Below, piece after piece: positions 8,255 to 17,124 of a stretch of DNA of 64,000 bases. The translations under genes and the position numbers were made by a program. The notes beneath the pieces are model-generated. The model was not told the origin of the DNA and made no database searches. It saw only the letters and a program-made list of their open reading frames with translations. The stretch spans positions 496,001-560,000 of the forward strand of contig NZ_JAVDDU010000001.1 in the NCBI RefSeq assembly GCF_030848505.1, in the 5' to 3' direction. The DNA is from Marinimicrobium hydrolyticum (lineage in GTDB: Bacteria > Pseudomonadota > Gammaproteobacteria > Pseudomonadales > Cellvibrionaceae). Every line of letters starts with the position of its first letter. Positions within the stretch are counted from its first letter, which is position 1.

Positions 8255-11176
8255 ATGAAGCAACAACAGTTTGTAACCGGACAGCGCTGGGTCAGTGACA
8301 CGGAAGCCGAGTTGGGGCTGGGTATTGTGTTGGAAGTTGAAAACCGCCGTTTGACGCTGGGCTTTCCGGCGTCCGGTGAGCGGCGCACTTACGCGCTAGA
8401 CAACGCGCCCGTCAGTCGGGTCCGCTATCAGCCGGACGAACACATACGCCATCAGAACGGCACGCGTATTACCGTGACGGAAGTTCTGGAGCAGGGCCAG
8501 TTGCTGGCCTACCGGGGTGTGACCAAAGAGGGTACTGAAGAGCTGATTCCCGAGTTTGAACTGGACAGCTTTGTTCAATTCAGCACGCCCCGCGAGCGCC
8601 TTTTTTCCGGGCAAATCGACAAGTACACTCACTTTGCTCTGCGTCACCAGACCCAGGAAGCGATTCACCGCCATCAACACAGCGTCGCTTATGGTTTGGC
8701 CGGTCCTCGAGTGCAGTTGTTGCCGCATCAGCTGTATATCGCCAAAGAGGTGGCCAATCGCCACTCGCCGCGTGTACTGCTGGCCGATGAAGTCGGCCTG
8801 GGTAAGACCATCGAAGCGGGTTTGATTTTGCATCAGCGCCTGATCAGCGGCCAGGCCCATCGTGTTCTGGTGGTCGTTCCTGACAGCCTGCAGCATCAGT
8901 GGCTGGTGGAAATGCTGCGCCGTTTTAACCTGAATTTTACGCTTCTGGATGAAGAGCGCTGCCAGGCCATGAATGACCTGGATGACATTGATCCGTCATT
9001 GCTGCCGGAAGACGAAGAAATCATCATCGACGAGTCCGATGACAATCCGTTTGAAACCGCACAGCTGATCATTTGCGCTCTGGATTTTCTCACCGACAAT
9101 CCAAAACGCTATCAGCAGGCGCTGGAAGCGGAATGGGATATGTTATTGGTGGACGAGGCACACCACTTGGAGTGGAGCGAAGAGGCGCCGAGCCCGGGCT
9201 ATTCCTGTATCGAAGGGCTTGCCGGGGTAGCCAAGAGCTTGTTGTTGCTCACCGCCACGCCAGAGCAATTGGGCGTTGAAAGTCATTTCGCCCGGCTGCG
9301 CTTGTTGGACCCGCATCGCTATCGGGACTTGGCGCAGTTCATCGCCGAAGAGGAAAACTATCAATCGCTCAATGATGTCGTGCAGGACTTGCTCAAAGTC
9401 CGCGACGCGAGTGAATCTCCCTCGAAAAGTCATTGGCAAGCGCTCGGTGATTATTTGCCGCAGGATACGCTCTCGCAATTGCAAAAGCAGGCGGAACAAT
9501 CGCCCGCCGCGGCGATAGATCAAATCATTGAACTGCTACTGGATCGCCACGGCACCGGCCGTGTGCTGTTCCGCAACACCCGCTCCTCGGTGAGTGGTTT
9601 CCCAGAGCGAAAACTGCACACCTACCCGCTCAATCTGGACGATGAAGACTTGCTGGCGCTGGTATCCGAACCGCTCGAGCAGCAGTTGCGTCCGGAAGAT
9701 TTTTGGCAACAGCAAACCGACGCCGACTGGTGGATGCAGGACGCCAGAGTCGAATGGCTCAGTGAATGGCTGCGCTCGCGCCGCGCTCAAAAAATTCTGG
9801 TGATTTGTGCCAGTGCCGACACCGCCCAGTCCCTGGAATTGTATCTGCGCTTGCGCAAAGGTTTGCCCGTGACGGCGTTCCATGAAGGCATGAACTTAAT
9901 CGCCCGTGACCGTGCCGCCGCCTATTTCGCCGACCATGAGGACGGTGCTCAGGTACTGATTTGTTCGGAAATCGGCAGCGAAGGGCGCAACTTTCAATTT
10001 GCGCAGGACCTGGTGCTGTTTGACTTGCCGCTGAACCCAGATTTACTGGAGCAACGCATTGGTCGTTTGGATCGTATTGGCCAAACCGGTGAGGTCAACC
10101 TACACGTACCGTTTTATGCTCTAACTGCCCAGGAGCGCTTGTTGGATTGGTACCACGAGGGCCTGAACGCCTTTGAGCAGACCTGCGCTATCGGCTACTC
10201 GGTGTTTAACCGGTACGCTGACCGACTTCAAACAGCGTTGGTGGATGCCGAGGAAGAAACCTTTGCACAACTTTTGGACGAAACTCGCGTGTGTGCAAAG
10301 GAGCTGACCGCTCAATTGCAGGCCGGGCGGGATCGCTTATTGGAGTTGAACTCCTGCAAGCCGGAACGCGCCGCGCAATTGGTGGACGCTCTGGAGGCGC
10401 TGGATAACGATCCTAAGTTAAATGATTACCTGGATCAGGTGGCGGATAGTTTTAACATAGAGCAGGAGCAGCACGGCGAATTCAGTTCGGTGCTACACCC
10501 AGGCGAGCATATGCGTGTTCCACATTTCCCCGGCCTAGCGCCGGAGGGAATGACGGTCACCACCAGTCGTAGCGAGGCGCTGGGGCGGGAAGACATTCAG
10601 TTTTTGACCTGGGAGCACCCCCTGATACGCGGAGCTCAGGAATTGGTCGCCCACAGCGAATTCGGCAACACGGGTGTCTGCACCCTGAAATTGCCACCAC
10701 TGAATCCCGGCACCTTGCTTCTGGAAGTATTGTTTGTGCTGCATTGCCCCGCACCCGCGGCGCTGCAAGTGCCTCGCTTTTTGCCGGAATCGGTTCTGCA
10801 TTTATTGCTCGATCCCAACGGCAAAGATCTGAGCCCGGTGTTGTCGGCGGGTAAACTCAATGCATTGTTGCAGAAAGTTCCGCGGCCCAGCGCCCAGGAG
10901 CTGGTGCGTCACGCCCGGCCGCAGTTAAGTGCCATGCTGGATCAGGCTGAATCCTTAGTGCAGCCGCGACGTGAAGAGCTGGTTGAAGCGGCTCGGGAAC
11001 GCATGCGGCAGGAATTGAACGCGGAGTTAGATCGTCTGCGCGCCTTGGCTAAGGTGAATCCTAATGTGCGCCAAAGTGAGATCGACAGTTTGCAAAACCG
11101 GCTTGAAACTACGGAAACGGTGTTAGACAAGGCGCAACTGCGGCTCGATGCGGTGCGCGTGATTATGACGGTCTAA
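8255..11176 (+). CDS. rapA: RapA (HepA), RNA polymerase-associated SWI2/SNF2 ATPase
   Basis: Recycles RNA polymerase after transcription by using ATP to remodel stalled or post-termination complexes. I chose ATG 8255 (AGAGGCG upstream) rather than the longer in-frame start at 8180. This gives 973 aa, close to the 968 aa of the E. coli protein, and the N terminus KQQQFVTGQRWVSDTE matches the family. Walker A ADEVGLGKT lies near residue 176 and DEAH near 299. Helicase motif VI appears as QRIGRLDRIGQ. A conserved small ORF follows 28 nt downstream. Confidence 0.96.
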   Translation: MKQQQFVTGQRWVSDTEAELGLGIVLEVENRRLTLGFPASGERRTYALDNAPVSRVRYQPDEHIRHQNGTRITVTEVLEQGQLLAYRGVTKEGTEELIPEFELDSFVQFSTPRERLFSGQIDKYTHFALRHQTQEAIHRHQHSVAYGLAGPRVQLLPHQLYIAKEVANRHSPRVLLADEVGLGKTIEAGLILHQRLISGQAHRVLVVVPDSLQHQWLVEMLRRFNLNFTLLDEERCQAMNDLDDIDPSLLPEDEEIIIDESDDNPFETAQLIICALDFLTDNPKRYQQALEAEWDMLLVDEAHHLEWSEEAPSPGYSCIEGLAGVAKSLLLLTATPEQLGVESHFARLRLLDPHRYRDLAQFIAEEENYQSLNDVVQDLLKVRDASESPSKSHWQALGDYLPQDTLSQLQKQAEQSPAAAIDQIIELLLDRHGTGRVLFRNTRSSVSGFPERKLHTYPLNLDDEDLLALVSEPLEQQLRPEDFWQQQTDADWWMQDARVEWLSEWLRSRRAQKILVICASADTAQSLELYLRLRKGLPVTAFHEGMNLIARDRAAAYFADHEDGAQVLICSEIGSEGRNFQFAQDLVLFDLPLNPDLLEQRIGRLDRIGQTGEVNLHVPFYALTAQERLLDWYHEGLNAFEQTCAIGYSVFNRYADRLQTALVDAEEETFAQLLDETRVCAKELTAQLQAGRDRLLELNSCKPERAAQLVDALEALDNDPKLNDYLDQVADSFNIEQEQHGEFSSVLHPGEHMRVPHFPGLAPEGMTVTTSRSEALGREDIQFLTWEHPLIRGAQELVAHSEFGNTGVCTLKLPPLNPGTLLLEVLFVLHCPAPAALQVPRFLPESVLHLLLDPNGKDLSPVLSAGKLNALLQKVPRPSAQELVRHARPQLSAMLDQAESLVQPRREELVEAARERMRQELNAELDRLRALAKVNPNVRQSEIDSLQNRLETTETVLDKAQLRLDAVRVIMTV

Positions 11177-11204
11177 GATCGCGGTCCAGTTAAGGGAACT
11201 TACC

Positions 11205-11486
11205 ATGTACATTTTTTCCGCCAACGCCACCGCCCGGGTGGCGCGTGATGATATTGAAGAAGGGCAGCAGATGCCTTTCATTGTTTACGTCAATTTTGTG
11301 GACTTGTTCGGTGCCGAGCAGTTGTGCAAAGTCTATTTGATGCGCGCCGGTTTTACGGATATCGAGATTGAAAAGCGCAAGTTCGTGCCGGGTAAGCTGC
11401 TCAATGATGAACGGGTGATCAACGCCGATAAAGCCATGCGCGAGGCTATTGAGCACGGCTATATGATTCAGATGTTTGACGAGTGA
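11205..11486 (+). CDS. Conserved hypothetical protein downstream of rapA
   Basis: 93-aa cytosolic protein that I do not recognise as a characterised family. It has no signal peptide, membrane segment or cysteine cluster. Alternating hydrophobic and charged stretches (FIVYVNFVDLF, IEIEKRKFV, AMREAIEHGYMIQMF) suggest a compact alpha/beta fold. ATG 11205 lies 28 nt after rapA with upstream TTAAGGGAAC, so co-transcription with rapA is likely. No function is assigned. Confidence 0.7.
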   Translation: MYIFSANATARVARDDIEEGQQMPFIVYVNFVDLFGAEQLCKVYLMRAGFTDIEIEKRKFVPGKLLNDERVINADKAMREAIEHGYMIQMFDE

Positions 11487-11613
11487 TTTCTGCTTCAGTT
11501 CTTGATGTTGTTTTAACTGTGCTTGTGTGGTGCGGCCTCCTGTTTCGCATACTGTACTCGTGTATGCGTGATCCTGACCATCAGGCCCGGTGATTTGGTA
11601 GAGTGCTACGAGC

Positions 11614-11651
11614 GGGGTAGGTACTCCCGGATACGCCGTAAAGCCTACCCC
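11614..11651. repeat. Truncated copy of nested-hairpin element A
   Basis: GGGGTAGG (11614-11621) and CCTACCCC (11644-11651) enclose TACTCCCGGATACGCCGTAAAG. This closely matches the left half of copy A at 11742 (GGGGTAGGTACACCCGGACACGCCGTAAA), but the inner core is missing, as if deleted. It is in the 628-nt gap between convergent genes. Confidence 0.6.
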
Positions 11652-11741
11652 AACCGCCTATAGATGCCATTGCTATAGTCGAGGCGTTGATAAGTACCGC
11701 CTTGGGTTTGGCTTTAGTTTCGCGCCTTGGTCGAGTGCTGC

Positions 11742-11854
11742 GAGTGGGGTAGGTACACCCGGACACGCCGTAAATACTTCCCTGTAGGCTTGGCGTCGGA
11801 ACGCCGCACCGCGACCTCCATGTCGGCGACAGTCCGGGAGCACCTACCCCACTC
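11742..11854. repeat. Nested-hairpin element, copy A
   Basis: Arms 11742-11764 and 11832-11854 (23 bp, two mismatches, beginning GAGTGGGGTAGG) enclose 67 nt. The core on the opposite strand contains TACAGGGAAGTATTTACGGCGT, the family signature split by one difference, and an inner GGCGT/ACGCC hairpin. It lies between the convergent rapA-linked ORF and the DUF938 gene. Confidence 0.75.
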
Positions 11855-11967
11855 TCCGCTGTGCCACTCTTAGAGATCCGGGAAATAAGGAGTTGTGGCT
11901 ACGGTGCTGGCCCCAAAAAAACCCAACGTCGGACACAATCAAGAGCTTTTCTTGGCACCAGGGGTGG

Positions 11968-12058
11968 TTGGGTAAGCTTTTCCGGAACCCTCGCGTCATG
12001 GATGACGCGCGGGAGCCACACGGATGTGTTCACCGCGTTTCCGGAAAAGCTTACCCAA
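11968..12058. repeat. Nested-hairpin element, copy B
   Basis: Perfect 20-bp arms (11968-11987 and 12039-12058, beginning TTGGGTAAGC) enclose 51 nt. The inner hairpin CGCGTCAT-GG-ATGACGCG (11992-12009) is identical to that in copy E at 25510, although the outer arms differ. The 3' core reads GGAGCCACACGGATGTG then TTCACCGCG. It ends 57 nt before the stop codon of the convergent methyltransferase gene. Confidence 0.85.
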
Positions 12059-12114
12059 TCGCCCCATCTCTCAGTAAATGAAATACGAGCTGGTGAACCG
12101 TATTTTATCCCGGA

Positions 12115-12711
12115 TTAACCAACGTATTTCTTCCACACTATAAGCCGATTATTCGCAGGCATAGCATTATCTTGTTCAAGTCGCAGATGTGCTTCTTCAG
12201 CTACTTCATTGACCGCTTCAAAATCGCGAATGCCTTGTTCGGAATTTCGGCTGCACAGGAACGCATCAAAGGCTTCATTGCTGGGGCTGGTATATCGGCC
12301 TTGATAATTGAAGGGACCGTAAAGCAAAAACAAACCCCCGTCCGGCAAATGCCGACCCGCTTCCCGAACCAATCGCTGCACCAAAGGCCACGCCATAATG
12401 TGTGCGGTATTCGCAGAAAAGACGGCGTCGTAATCGCCTGGCCAATCACTGTAGCGGAGATCGAAGTGGAGTGGGGCACGTAAGTTGGCGCTGGGCTCGG
12501 CTTGTAGCCAGGCTTCAATGCCGGGGTGGTGTTCAGGTAGGTCGCTAGTTTGCCACTCCAACCAAGGAAGGTTTGGAGCAAAATGCACGGCGTGTTGACC
12601 CGTGCCGGAACCGACTTCTAGCACCCGCCGACTGTTAACCAGGAGCGGGTGCAGAATGTCCAATATCGGTTGCTTATTGTTTTCGCACGCTTGGGAAAAG
12701 GGTAAGGTCAT
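12115..12711 (-). CDS. DUF938 family SAM-dependent methyltransferase
   Basis: Class I methyltransferase-like protein of the DUF938 (UPF0585) family; its substrate is unknown. I chose ATG 12711 because AGGGAGA lies about 11 nt upstream, while the ATG at 12744 has no ribosome-binding site. This gives 198 aa. The SAM-binding motif VLEVGSGTGQHA is near residue 30, followed by the SDLPEHHPGI acidic loop. It is convergent with the rapA-linked ORF and lies downstream of deaD on the same strand, with 66 nt between the chosen start and the deaD stop. Confidence 0.85.
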   Translation of the reverse strand: MTLPFSQACENNKQPILDILHPLLVNSRRVLEVGSGTGQHAVHFAPNLPWLEWQTSDLPEHHPGIEAWLQAEPSANLRAPLHFDLRYSDWPGDYDAVFSANTAHIMAWPLVQRLVREAGRHLPDGGLFLLYGPFNYQGRYTSPSNEAFDAFLCSRNSEQGIRDFEAVNEVAEEAHLRLEQDNAMPANNRLIVWKKYVG

Positions 12712-12777
12712 GGCGTATTGGTCTCCCTGTTGAGCACTTACCATACGCCATAACCAAATTCCGCAAAAGCTTAGTGC

Positions 12778-14535
12778 TTAGCCCTTATCTTTCGGGGCGC
12801 GCTTTGGGGCCTTGGACTTTCGCTCGAATTTCTTTGGCGGTTTGCTGCCAAAATCTTTCGCGCCACCGGGGCCTTCATCAATGCGAATCTCCAGTGCCTT
12901 ATTGCGCACACGGACTTTTTGCAGTTGCCTCAACGTTTCTTTGGCCAGGGTTTTAGGTAAATCCACCGTAGAGAAGTCATCAAACAACTTGATGTGCCCA
13001 ATTTGGCGGCTGGAGATGCCTCCTTCGTTGGCGAGTGCGCCTACAATGTCACCCGGTTTGGCTTGGTGATTGCGGCCTACTTCAATGCGGTAGCGCTGCA
13101 TATCTTCATCACTGTGCTGCTTTTTCCCTTTACTGGGCCGCTCGTTGCGGTCACCACGTTCTCCACGCTCGCCGCGCTCTGATCTTTTGTGATCGCGTTC
13201 AGGCTTAATGGGCGCAAACGTCACCTGCAACGGGCGTTCTTTTTGCAGAAGATGGGCCAGTGCGGCGGCGATATCTTCCGGGTAACGATCGTTGTCATGG
13301 CTGTAGGCAGCCAGCAACTCGTGGTAGAAGCTCAAGTCGACCTGCTCGGCGAAGACTTTGTCAATTTCCCCTTTAAAGCTATCAATACGATGCGCGGTCA
13401 CGGTTTCGCCGCTGGGCAACTCCATGGGCTTGATGGGCTGGCGGGTGGCTTTTTCGATCACGTACAACAAACGTTTTTCCCGCGGGGCCACGAACAAAAT
13501 GGCTTTACCCGTGCGCCCCGCGCGACCGGTACGGCCGATGCGATGCACATAGGCTTCGCTGTCATAGGGAATGTCGTAGTTGACCACGTGGCTGACGCGC
13601 TCAACGTCCAAACCGCGGGCGGCAACGTCGGTAGCAATGACGATGTCCAGCTTGCCGGACTTCAGCCGCTCCACGGTGCGCTCGCGCAGCGCTTGATTCA
13701 TGTCTCCGTTAAGCGCTGAAGAAGAGTAGCCACGCGCTTCGAGTTTCTCTGCCAGTTCGACAGTAGCGGTCTTGGTGCGCACAAAAATAATCATGCCGTC
13801 AAACGGCTCAACTTCCAGGATACGAGTGAGCGCATCCATTTTATTGGTGCCGCTTACCATCCAGTACACCTGTTCGATGTTGTCACCGGTGGATGTGCTG
13901 CTGGCAATCTTGATTTCTTTAGGGTTGCGCATGTAGCGGTTGGCTACTTTGCGAATTTGCGGCGGCATGGTGGCTGAAAACAGCGCGGTTTGACGCTCTT
14001 TGGGGATGTGTTCAAGAATCCACTCTACGTCATCGATAAAGCCCATGCGCAGCATTTCATCCGCTTCGTCCAGGACCAGGCTTTTTAGCTGAGACAGATC
14101 CAAGCTGCCGCGACTGATGTGGTCCATAACCCGGCCCGGTGTGCCGACGACAACCTGTACGCCGCGCTTGAGCTGACGCAGTTGGCCGCTCATCTCCTGG
14201 CCGCCGTAGATAGGCAGAACATGGAATCCGGGCAAATCTTTGGCATAGCGTTGAAACGCTTCGGCGACTTGGATGGCCAGCTCGCGCGTGGGAGCCAGTA
14301 CCAGAATTTGCGGGGCTCTCTGACTGGCGTCAAGCCGCGAGAGCAGGGGCAGGGCGAAAGCGGCGGTTTTACCGGTACCGGTTTGCGCAGTGCCGAGAAT
14401 GTCTTCTCCGGCTAGCAGTGCGGGAATCGCTGCCGCCTGAATCGGTGACGGCTGTTCGTAGCCCACGGATTGAATGGCTTGCAGTACCTGGGGAGACAGG
14501 CCCAGATCAGAGAAGTTTGTGATATCAGATGTCAT
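12778..14535 (-). CDS. deaD: DeaD (CsdA) DEAD-box RNA helicase
   Basis: ATP-dependent RNA helicase for ribosome assembly and mRNA turnover at low temperature. The 585-aa protein has a Q motif, Walker A AQTGTGKT (50-57), DEAD (156-159), SAT (187-189) and a C-terminal helicase domain with HRIGRTGRAGR. A charged RGERGERGDRNE linker follows, then a DbpA/CsdA-type RNA-binding domain (YRIEVGRNHQAKPGDIVGAL) and a basic tail. It is shorter than the 629-aa E. coli protein, mainly in the tail. It starts at ATG 14535 on the minus strand, behind a long leader. Confidence 0.95.
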   Translation of the reverse strand: MTSDITNFSDLGLSPQVLQAIQSVGYEQPSPIQAAAIPALLAGEDILGTAQTGTGKTAAFALPLLSRLDASQRAPQILVLAPTRELAIQVAEAFQRYAKDLPGFHVLPIYGGQEMSGQLRQLKRGVQVVVGTPGRVMDHISRGSLDLSQLKSLVLDEADEMLRMGFIDDVEWILEHIPKERQTALFSATMPPQIRKVANRYMRNPKEIKIASSTSTGDNIEQVYWMVSGTNKMDALTRILEVEPFDGMIIFVRTKTATVELAEKLEARGYSSSALNGDMNQALRERTVERLKSGKLDIVIATDVAARGLDVERVSHVVNYDIPYDSEAYVHRIGRTGRAGRTGKAILFVAPREKRLLYVIEKATRQPIKPMELPSGETVTAHRIDSFKGEIDKVFAEQVDLSFYHELLAAYSHDNDRYPEDIAAALAHLLQKERPLQVTFAPIKPERDHKRSERGERGERGDRNERPSKGKKQHSDEDMQRYRIEVGRNHQAKPGDIVGALANEGGISSRQIGHIKLFDDFSTVDLPKTLAKETLRQLQKVRVRNKALEIRIDEGPGGAKDFGSKPPKKFERKSKAPKRAPKDKG

Positions 14536-14748
14536 GTATTAAAACCTTGCAATATGTCGCGGAGCCCGGGCAGGAGCATCCTGTCTGTCGGCTCAGATTG
14601 GTGACACGGCAGAAAAGTCCCCTGCGTGAGGAACGGCTGGCGCCATGTCGGCTTAAGGTGGGAAGAACTGATGTAAATGGGGACGCAATAACGCCCAAGG
14701 GTCAAAAAACCCCTAGCGATACGTCCATCAGAATATCCCCTGTGCTGT

Positions 14749-14768
14749 TTGCGAACGCCTGTTCGCAA
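14749..14768 (-). promoter_or_regulatory. Hairpin in the deaD leader
   Basis: TTGCGAAC (14749-14756) pairs exactly with GTTCGCAA (14761-14768) over a 4-nt loop. It lies inside the predicted untranslated leader of deaD, about 220 nt upstream of the start codon. The 539-nt stretch 14536-15074 otherwise holds no credible gene. Confidence 0.4.
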
Positions 14769-14982
14769 GCACGATACGGCGTTAGGCTTGGCGGGTATCA
14801 ATCCCGGCCAGGCTTTTGCCATGTCACTTTTTTAGGCAGGCTAGCCGGCGGCGCCGACATTGGTGTTCGCCCCTCTTTGGGGGTTAGGTAGCCCTCAGAC
14901 GTCCTGTCTGTTCAGCATTACCTCGACACACCAGGGTCGCGACTCAACCGGTCGCGGGAGAGGTTTACTGAAAAGTGCGCGG

Positions 14983-15011
14983 ATTATAGGGGCAATCCAT
15001 GGCTATTGCCA
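14983..15011 (-). promoter_or_regulatory. Sigma-70 promoter candidate for deaD
   Basis: On the minus strand, CTGGCA (15011-15006) and a perfect TATAAT (14988-14983) are separated by 17 nt. Transcription would begin near 14976, giving a 5' leader of about 440 nt before the deaD ATG. Confidence 0.55.
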
Positions 15012-15074
15012 GCCATTTTTCAGCTCGGCGCGACTGGGGTAGACTAGAGCGACTTACCCAACCGGCGTCTCCTC

Positions 15075-15908
15075 ATGACCAAGACCACCTCCAAACACCT
15101 GTCCACCACCGCCTTGGCACGCCACATCGGTAAGGAGAGTAAAGAGTTGTTTGTGCTCTTGGCCAACAGCGGTTGGATTGTGAAAGTGGATGGTCGTTGG
15201 CAGCTAACTGAAAAAGGTAAATTTGAAGGTGGTATTTACGTCAATCACCCGAAATTTGGCGATTACATTGCCTGGCCTGAAACGGTTCAAACTCACCCAT
15301 TGTTATCCCTTTTGCCCGAGGCGCCTCTCACCGCCAGCAATTTAGGGAGCAAGTTCAAACTGCCCGCGCGTCAGGTGAACCTACTGTTGGCAGAGCGCGG
15401 CTGGTTGCGTAAAGCACCACGGGGCTGGTTCCTCACACCGGCCGGGCGGGCTATGGGCGGGCAGCAACAGGAGAGTGAGCAGTCGGGCATTCCCTTCGTC
15501 ACCTGGCCGGAAACCTTGCTTAATGAGTCCGCGCTTTTGACGGCGGTGGCGCAAGTGCGAGGTGAAACCGAAAATGGCCCTGCGTTGGATGGCCACGAAG
15601 TTTCGACACGGGGCGAGCGCTTGATCGACAACTGGCTCTATCTAGCCGGGGTAGTGCATGCGCGAAAACATGCGCTCGCATTGCCCGACGGTTGCCCACC
15701 CGCCGATTTTTATTTGCCGGCTCTGGGCTTGTGCATCGAGTATTGGAGCGACGATGCCCCTCCAGGAACCTTGGCAGAAAACCTGCAAAAGCAAGAGGTT
15801 TACAAGAAGGTTGGGCAAGAGTATGTGGAAATCCACGAGGGCGATCTTGAGCAACTGGACGAGATTTTAGCTCGGGCGCTGTTGCGCCACGGGCTAGCGA
15901 TTTACTAA
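15075..15908 (+). CDS. Predicted PD-(D/E)XK nuclease with duplicated N-terminal domain
   Basis: 277-aa protein. Residues about 8-80 and 85-155 look like two copies of a winged-helix-like unit: each has a GW(I/L)-K turn, a basic W-L strand and ends in a WPET motif (67-70 and 144-147). The C-terminal part matches a restriction-endonuclease-like pattern: Glu181 in GERLIDNWLYLAG, Asp211 in ADFYLP, Glu222 in CIEYW and Lys239/Lys244. Similar nuclease modules are appended to some UvrD/HelD-type helicases. It is probably co-transcribed with the HIT gene 32 nt downstream. Activity and DNA role are inferences. Confidence 0.6.
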   Translation: MTKTTSKHLSTTALARHIGKESKELFVLLANSGWIVKVDGRWQLTEKGKFEGGIYVNHPKFGDYIAWPETVQTHPLLSLLPEAPLTASNLGSKFKLPARQVNLLLAERGWLRKAPRGWFLTPAGRAMGGQQQESEQSGIPFVTWPETLLNESALLTAVAQVRGETENGPALDGHEVSTRGERLIDNWLYLAGVVHARKHALALPDGCPPADFYLPALGLCIEYWSDDAPPGTLAENLQKQEVYKKVGQEYVEIHEGDLEQLDEILARALLRHGLAIY

Positions 15909-15940
15909 AGTAGGGGCCACCGATCCCAAGGAGAGCGACC

Positions 15941-16357
15941 ATGGCAAGTGTATTCAGCAAGATTATCGCCGGCGACATACCAGGGCACTTTGTCTGGAAA
16001 GACGACAAAGCCGTGGCCTTTATGACCATTCAGCCTATCCGCGAGGGCCATGTGTTGGTGATTCCGCGCGAGGAGGTGGATCAGTGGGATGATCTGGCAC
16101 CGGAGCTGGTAAGCCACCTGTTTTTGGTCAGCCAAAAGATCAGTCGCGCTCTTAAGGAAGCTTATCCGGCGCGACGTGTCGGTTTGATGGTGGCGGGGCT
16201 GGAAGTGCCCCACACCCATATTCATTTGGTGCCCATGGACTCCATGGCGGATTTGAGCTTCGAGCACGCCCGGCAGGCGGAAGGCGAAGCGTTGGCTGAA
16301 GCGGCCCGGCGGATCCGAGCCGTCCTGACGGCACAAGGCCATCAGGAAGCCTCTTAA
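15941..16357 (+). CDS. HIT family nucleotide-binding protein
   Basis: 138-aa histidine-triad protein expected to hydrolyse or transfer nucleotidyl groups from AMP- or GMP-linked substrates. The triad HTHIHLVP sits at 91-98, with His91, His93 and His95 forming HxHxH. The N terminus SVFSKIIAGDIPGHFVW is typical of the family. ATG 15941 follows CCAAGGAGAGCGACC, a strong ribosome-binding site. Its stop codon shares two bases with that of the convergent gene on the other strand. Confidence 0.92.
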   Translation: MASVFSKIIAGDIPGHFVWKDDKAVAFMTIQPIREGHVLVIPREEVDQWDDLAPELVSHLFLVSQKISRALKEAYPARRVGLMVAGLEVPHTHIHLVPMDSMADLSFEHARQAEGEALAEAARRIRAVLTAQGHQEAS

Positions 16358-16869
16358 CGGTAGCTAGTGCCGGTGTAGGGCATTTTGGGTAGGAAGGGTT
16401 CCATCAACTTCATGGCGTCGTTGTAGACCTTCTGAACATCGGGTTTCAGGCCCACTTCTATACGCCGGGACAGCATGGTCACCGGGAACAGGCATTCTTT
16501 GGTGCCCTCCACACACAGAGCCCGGCTGCGGCCTTTGTCATCTTCGTAAATTTTCCATTTCAACTGAGCCACTTCGGCCTCCATAACATTGCCCAGAACG
16601 GCTCCCAGAGCTTGCAGGCGCAGCTTGTCGTCCCGGGGAATCATGCCTCGGTCAACGATGGTTTGGAGGGTGGTTAGATCGGACGCGTCACCTCGCAGCC
16701 GAGTGCCCAAGCGCATTTGGACCAGCGTTTCGATGGATTCCACCTGCTGATGCATATGATTGCGGTCCATCCAGCTCAATTCCTCGATACGGGCATCCGC
16801 ATGGGCGGAAATGCTCATCCCGATAGAGCCCAGGAGAAGGCATAAAGACAAAGACAAACGACGGATCAT
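16354..16869 (-). CDS. Exported protein, DUF3806-like
   Basis: 171 aa with a clear Sec signal peptide (MIRRLSLSLCLLLGSIGMSI, likely cleaved after AHA near residue 25), so probably periplasmic. The mature part has a RIEELSWMDRNHMHQQ segment and a KWKIYEDDKGRSRALCV strand that resemble DUF3806 proteins; I am not certain of that assignment. Two cysteines (ALCVEGTKECLF) could form a disulfide. It is convergent with the HIT gene, with overlapping stop codons. Confidence 0.6.
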   Translation of the reverse strand: MIRRLSLSLCLLLGSIGMSISAHADARIEELSWMDRNHMHQQVESIETLVQMRLGTRLRGDASDLTTLQTIVDRGMIPRDDKLRLQALGAVLGNVMEAEVAQLKWKIYEDDKGRSRALCVEGTKECLFPVTMLSRRIEVGLKPDVQKVYNDAMKLMEPFLPKMPYTGTSYR

Positions 16870-17124
16870 GGCTACCTCATGGCGTAAAAATCGTTGACGA
16901 AAGGCGCATGGGGGCGCTTTTCAGCCACTCAGAGTGCAAAAACACGCCCGGAGTTCATCCGTTAAGGCCCCCGGCGATAAACTGCTGTGTTTGGCCGGAG
17001 GCTATGATAGGCTTTTTACACACGGTTTCCTATTCTCGTGCCATACGCCTTAGCTGATGTAAGCCATCGGTAGGTCGGGGAGGTGTCAGCTCCCGAGGTT
17101 TACCGCCGATAAGGAAAGTGACCT

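Noticed and set aside
12712-12744. Longer start for the DUF938 gene
   Set aside because: The ATG at 12744 has no ribosome-binding site, while ATG 12711 has AGGGAGA at suitable spacing.
14529-14891. 120-aa plus-strand and overlapping 96-aa minus-strand ORFs upstream of deaD
   Set aside because: They overlap each other on opposite strands, lack ribosome-binding sites and look random; the region is better explained as the deaD leader.
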